The notes under the pieces: model-generated | Database searches by the model: none | Seen by the model: only the letters and a program-made list of their open reading frames with translations | What the model was told of the DNA's origin: nothing | Shown: piece by piece, positions 6,517 through 8,985 of the stretch | Layout of the letters: each line of letters begins with the position of its first letter | Position numbering within the stretch: the first letter of the stretch is position 1 | Assembly (NCBI GenBank): GCA_002421585.1 | Contig: DIKD01000087.1 | Span: forward strand, 19,570-28,554 | Direction of reading: 5' to 3' | DNA from: Dehalococcoidia bacterium UBA5627 | GTDB taxonomy: Bacteria > Chloroflexota > Dehalococcoidia > Dehalococcoidales > UBA5627 | Length of the DNA: 8,985 bases | Program-made: the position numbers and the translations under genes

Positions 6517-6547
6517 ATCCTGAAGTCACGGGGGGTGACTGAAGGAT
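6517..6547. repeat. Hairpin ATCCTGAAGTCAC / GTGACTGAAGGAT
   Basis: AGTCAC (6524-6529) pairs with GTGACT (6535-6540) around a G-run, and the stem extends through ATCCT/AGGAT with two mismatches between. CATCCTGA...GAAGGATC-type hairpins are, from memory, common dispersed repeats. Confidence 0.6.
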
Positions 6548-6608
6548 CTGGAGGGAGGGGATAAATCCCTGTAAATCGGGACTCCTGCATCAGGCGAAAA
6601 TACATTTG

Positions 6609-6661
6609 TAACCACCCCTCCCCGGATGCTTCATTCGTCCCTCACGAATTCAGCATGACAG
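6609..6661 (+). repeat. Dispersed repeat copy 2 (compact form)
   Basis: Blocks 6609-6628 and 6643-6661 match 989-1008 (19 of 20) and 1064-1082 (19 of 19), in the same orientation. Here the blocks are separated by only 14 bases. The right block also forms the right arm of the 26-bp inverted repeat. Confidence 0.75.
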
Positions 6662-6885
6662 TCTGCTAAATGTCGTGCCGGAGCCCAAAAGGTCGGGACG
6701 AAACATCTCATTTGGGGCAAAACAAATAAAAATCGCTCTCTCTTTTCGTTCCAACATATTGTTAAACCCCGATAAATCTGCAGTCATAGACGGCAAGATG
6801 CATATTACCGGGGGGAACAATCGGATTATTTTCCCAAAAAAATTACTGCTCTCATTATTAATGTTCATTTTCCGAATTCTTACTA

Positions 6886-6914
6886 TTGACTAATCTCTTT
6901 GTTGTATAGATAAT
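6886..6914 (+). promoter_or_regulatory. Promoter for the zinc-ribbon/transglutaminase gene
   Basis: TTGACT (6886-6891), a 17-base spacer, GATAAT (6909-6914). Transcription would start near 6921, giving a leader of about 70 bases. The hexamers and spacing are identical to those at 8348-8376. Confidence 0.7.
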
Positions 6915-6990
6915 TGTAAATATGGAATAATGGATGCGATTTATATTCATAATACAGCTCTTTAGTAAAAAAATGTAAAAGGAGAAATTT

Positions 6991-8274
6991 ATGGCTTTCT
7001 GTAAGAATTGCGGTAGTCAATTGAAGCCGCAGGATAAATTTTGCGAAACCTGCGGAACACTTGTAGAGGAAGAAAAACCGGTTGCGCCGGTTAGTGCAGC
7101 GCCGGGGTATACTCCTCCGTATCAACCCGCCGGCAATGCGGGGCAGCAGAAGGCGACTGCCGGTAACAAGAAATTCGGTCTGCCGGTTATTATTCTTGCC
7201 TGCGTACTGGTGGTAGTTCTGATAGGAGGGATTATCGGCGTTGTTTCTCTTTCCGGTACAGTCAGTGACCTGAAAGAGGAAAATACACAACTTGTTGCCG
7301 ACAAGAATCAGCTTACCGGTCAACTTAATGCGGCTAACAATACGATTTCCGGTCTTAATAACGAACTGAGTGAGGCAAATAGCGAAATCAGCGAGCTCAC
7401 AGGGGATTTGAATGAGGCAACAGGCACAATAAACGACTTAAACAGCGACCTGCTTAAAGCTAACAGCAGTTTAAGTGCAGCTAACGCAAACATCGCCGAT
7501 TTGGAAGATGAAAATGAGGAACTGGCGGCTGATAAAAGCGAATTGGCTGCTGATTTGGATGATGCCAACTATACTATCCTGTCTTTAAACTCGATAATCG
7601 ACATAATGGATTATAACTACAGCGAAATAATCGCCTTTATCGACATGAGGTTCGGGTGGGCAGAAGAGGACGCCAAGCAGTTTGTGACTCCCTATGATGA
7701 AACTGTAGGAGATTTGGTTGATTGGTTGGTTTATCCCTTTGATTCCGGTGATTGGACAAGGGCTTGGAATGACATGAAGTATATGTATTCCTGGGTACGC
7801 AGTAATATAGAGTATTCCTATGATTCTCCGTTACCGGTATTGCCTTTAGATTTGCTTGAAGGCGGCGAAATTGACTGGTTCAGGGAATTCTGGCAGTATC
7901 CGGCTGAAACTATTTATTGGGGAACAGGGGATTGTGAAGACCAAGCACTGCTTTTAACAAGTATGATAAAGAATTACGGTGAAGGAAATACCTACGCTTA
8001 TTGTATAGGGATATCCAACGGGGAATCGGGGCATTTGGCAGTCTGTCTGCCTGTTGTCGGAGACTACATGGTGATATTCGACCCGGCGGGCGGATACTTT
8101 ACAAATTCATGGGGTGAAATAAATACTCATAAGCCAATAGAAGAGGAATTGAACAATTGGTTGAACTGGTGGTCAGCCGATATACCCGGTGCTCAGGTTA
8201 CCATGTTATTCGACGATGAGTATTACTGGGAGTTCGATAATAATAATGAGTTTGTTGACTGGTTGACGGGCTAG
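6991..8274 (+). CDS. Zinc-ribbon, membrane-anchored coiled-coil protein with transglutaminase-like domain
   Basis: The 427-residue protein starts at an ATG preceded by AAAGGAG about seven bases upstream. Parts in order: a zinc ribbon with C4, C7, C18, C21 (CxxC-10-CxxC); a Pro/Ala-rich linker (29-58); lysines 60-61 then one membrane helix (about 63-87), so the ribbon should be cytoplasmic and the rest outside; a long acidic Ala/Asn/Leu coiled coil (about 91-205); then a transglutaminase-like papain-fold domain. The likely catalytic triad is C315 (GTGDCEDQALLLTSM), H348 (SGHLAV) and D364 (IFDPAGGY). The domain may act as a protease, amidase or cross-linking enzyme on an extracytoplasmic target; the substrate is unknown. 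The coiled coil could serve as a rigid spacer or for oligomerisation. It is transcribed alone, with its own promoter and a strong terminator. I do not know a named family with this whole architecture. The C-terminus is aromatic- and acidic-rich (WLNWW, EYYWEF). Confidence 0.93.
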   Translation: MAFCKNCGSQLKPQDKFCETCGTLVEEEKPVAPVSAAPGYTPPYQPAGNAGQQKATAGNKKFGLPVIILACVLVVVLIGGIIGVVSLSGTVSDLKEENTQLVADKNQLTGQLNAANNTISGLNNELSEANSEISELTGDLNEATGTINDLNSDLLKANSSLSAANANIADLEDENEELAADKSELAADLDDANYTILSLNSIIDIMDYNYSEIIAFIDMRFGWAEEDAKQFVTPYDETVGDLVDWLVYPFDSGDWTRAWNDMKYMYSWVRSNIEYSYDSPLPVLPLDLLEGGEIDWFREFWQYPAETIYWGTGDCEDQALLLTSMIKNYGEGNTYAYCIGISNGESGHLAVCLPVVGDYMVIFDPAGGYFTNSWGEINTHKPIEEELNNWLNWWSADIPGAQVTMLFDDEYYWEFDNNNEFVDWLTG

Positions 8275-8301
8275 AATCCTGTAATTTTTTAGTATACTGG
8301 C

Positions 8302-8339
8302 AACGGGTCTGTTGGGATTGTACGGCAGACCCGTTTTTT
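8302..8339 (+). terminator. Strong rho-independent terminator
   Basis: AACGGGTCTG (8302-8311) pairs perfectly with CAGACCCGTT (8326-8335) around a 14-base loop, and a T-run (8334-8339) follows. It lies 27 bases after the transglutaminase-like gene and separates it from the next promoter. Confidence 0.9.
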
Positions 8340-8347
8340 ATCTAGAG

Positions 8348-8376
8348 TTGACTGCAACTTAATTCGAATAGATAAT
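8348..8376 (+). promoter_or_regulatory. Promoter for the ferritin-like gene
   Basis: TTGACT (8348-8353), a 17-base spacer, GATAAT (8371-8376). The start would be near 8383, leaving a leader of about 23 bases that holds the AGAGGAG ribosome-binding site (8392-8398). Confidence 0.75.
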
Positions 8377-8405
8377 GGTTATATAACCGCAAGAGGAGAT
8401 GATAT

Positions 8406-8861
8406 ATGGAAACTTTAGAACTTCTGGCAAAGAATGAGGAGGAAATAGGTGAATTATACAAATTGTATGCGAGATTGCTCCCTCAGTATAAAGACTTATG
8501 GCTGGAATTGTCTGCTGAAGAAATGAATCATGCAAAATGGATTCGTGATTTTGCCAAGGGTATAGAGGAGGGGGCTCTGATTATTAACACAAAGAGGTTT
8601 CCCGCGGCAGCTTTCAATACTTATCATGAATATTTACAGGGGGCTATGGAAAAGGCTGACACTCGTGGAATCGAACCGATACAGGCATTTACCGCTGCTT
8701 TATATATCGAAAAATCTTTGATAGAACTGAAGTTCTGGGAAGTCATAGACACCGGTTCTGAGGATTTTGATAAAGTAGCTTTGCGTTTGAGAGAAGCGAC
8801 TAATGGTCATGTTAAGAAAATAGAAGAATACTGGTCGAAAGTCAAGGATAAAAGGATATAA
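8406..8861 (+). CDS. Ferritin-like / rubrerythrin-type four-helix protein
   Basis: This 151-residue, all-helical protein has an ATG with AGAGGAG seven bases upstream. The pattern fits the ferritin-like (rubrerythrin-type) carboxylate-bridged di-iron fold: E16 in helix 1 (EEEIGELY), ExxH in helix 2 (E39-M-N-H42), E102 in helix 3 (YIEKSLIELKFWE), and H135 in helix 4 (ATNGHVKKIEEY). The position where a Glu would complete the second ExxH is T132, so either one metal ligand is missing or E130 substitutes. There is no cysteine and hence no rubredoxin domain, so it is not a complete rubrerythrin. Family members act in peroxide or iron handling in anaerobes, but activity here is uncertain. It has its own promoter and follows a strong terminator. 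No convincing terminator is seen in the 124 bases after it. Confidence 0.85.
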   Translation: METLELLAKNEEEIGELYKLYARLLPQYKDLWLELSAEEMNHAKWIRDFAKGIEEGALIINTKRFPAAAFNTYHEYLQGAMEKADTRGIEPIQAFTAALYIEKSLIELKFWEVIDTGSEDFDKVALRLREATNGHVKKIEEYWSKVKDKRI

Positions 8862-8985
8862 AATCCTGAAAAAGTTTTTTGATTTATCTAAGCATACGCA
8901 AGGCTTATTATAATCGTAAAACAAATTAGAATATATTTCCTCAAAAGACTTGATTTTTCGTGTGCAAAAGTTCAGAAACATATTG

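Larger units (their letters stand above)
6353..6656. mobile_element. Element bounded by a 26-bp inverted repeat (MITE-like candidate)
   Basis: Bases 6353-6378 are the reverse complement of 6631-6656 at 25 of 26 positions, and each arm contains a TGAATTCG/CGAATTCA core. The roughly 252 bases between them hold a GTAGGG palindromic module, a GTCAC/GTGAC hairpin and a TAACCACCCC block, with no open frame of note. The structure resembles a non-autonomous miniature element or composite intergenic repeat. A clear target-site duplication is not visible, so mobility is only an inference. Confidence 0.5.
6335..6885. other. Gene-free repeat-rich spacer after tgt
   Basis: Up to about 6661 this stretch is dominated by inverted repeats and palindromic modules also found at 854-1536. 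From 6662 to 6885 it is less structured and AT-rich. An open frame at 6675-6893 (GTG start) has no ribosome-binding site and no recognisable features. I see no gene, tRNA or riboswitch. Confidence 0.65.

Noticed and set aside
6234..6605. Minus-strand 123-codon open frame over the tgt end and second spacer
   Set aside because: Overlaps tgt and palindromic repeats; no gene-like signal.
989..6661. Direct repeats flanking alaS-ruvX-tgt as ends of a mobile island
   Set aside because: The repeats also occur in other contexts within the spacers, the enclosed genes are housekeeping, and there is no integrase or transposase.
6675..6893. Plus-strand 72-codon open frame with a GTG start
   Set aside because: No ribosome-binding site, low-information translation, and the next gene's promoter overlaps its end.

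Overview
The window reads as ordinary bacterial chromosome carrying a housekeeping block, two repeat-rich intergenic stretches and a short accessory tail. All credible genes lie on the + strand. The AlaRS cysteine cluster, the ferritin-like and zinc-ribbon/transglutaminase genes and the style of the intergenic repeats resemble what I know of Chloroflexota, perhaps Dehalococcoidia. This is recall-based inference, moderate at best, and no rRNA or other definitive marker is present.

Layout: the 3' part of holA (DNA polymerase III delta subunit, 2-853) enters from the left. A 683-base gene-free stretch (854-1536) follows, packed with hairpins and dispersed-repeat fragments and ending in a textbook sigma-70-type promoter. 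That promoter drives a small, AT-rich, two-helix membrane protein (1537-1758). A second strong promoter sits almost directly on the alaS start codon, suggesting a leaderless mRNA. alaS (1857-4688), ruvX (4722-5165) and tgt (5162-6334) form a tight co-directional operon: alanine charging and proofreading, a YqgF/RuvX nuclease-fold protein, and tRNA-guanine transglycosylase. A second gene-free stretch (6335-6990) carries the same repeat modules in a different order, including an element bounded by a 26-bp inverted repeat. After it come two single-gene units, each with a near-identical promoter (TTGACT-N17-GATAAT). One is a zinc-ribbon / membrane / coiled-coil / transglutaminase-like protein (6991-8274) ended by a strong intrinsic terminator. 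The other is a small ferritin-like protein (8406-8861).

The most unusual points are: (1) alaS carries an in-frame extra segment of roughly 80 residues in its tRNA-recognition region, inside a DNA patch of about 30% GC in an otherwise roughly 50% GC gene; (2) the predicted leaderless alaS transcript; (3) the multi-domain transglutaminase-like membrane protein, whose coiled coil is built from 14-residue tandem units and a 77-residue-offset duplication; (4) the shuffled repeat modules shared by the two intergenic regions. I see no CRISPR array, transposase, tRNA, rRNA or recognisable defence system.
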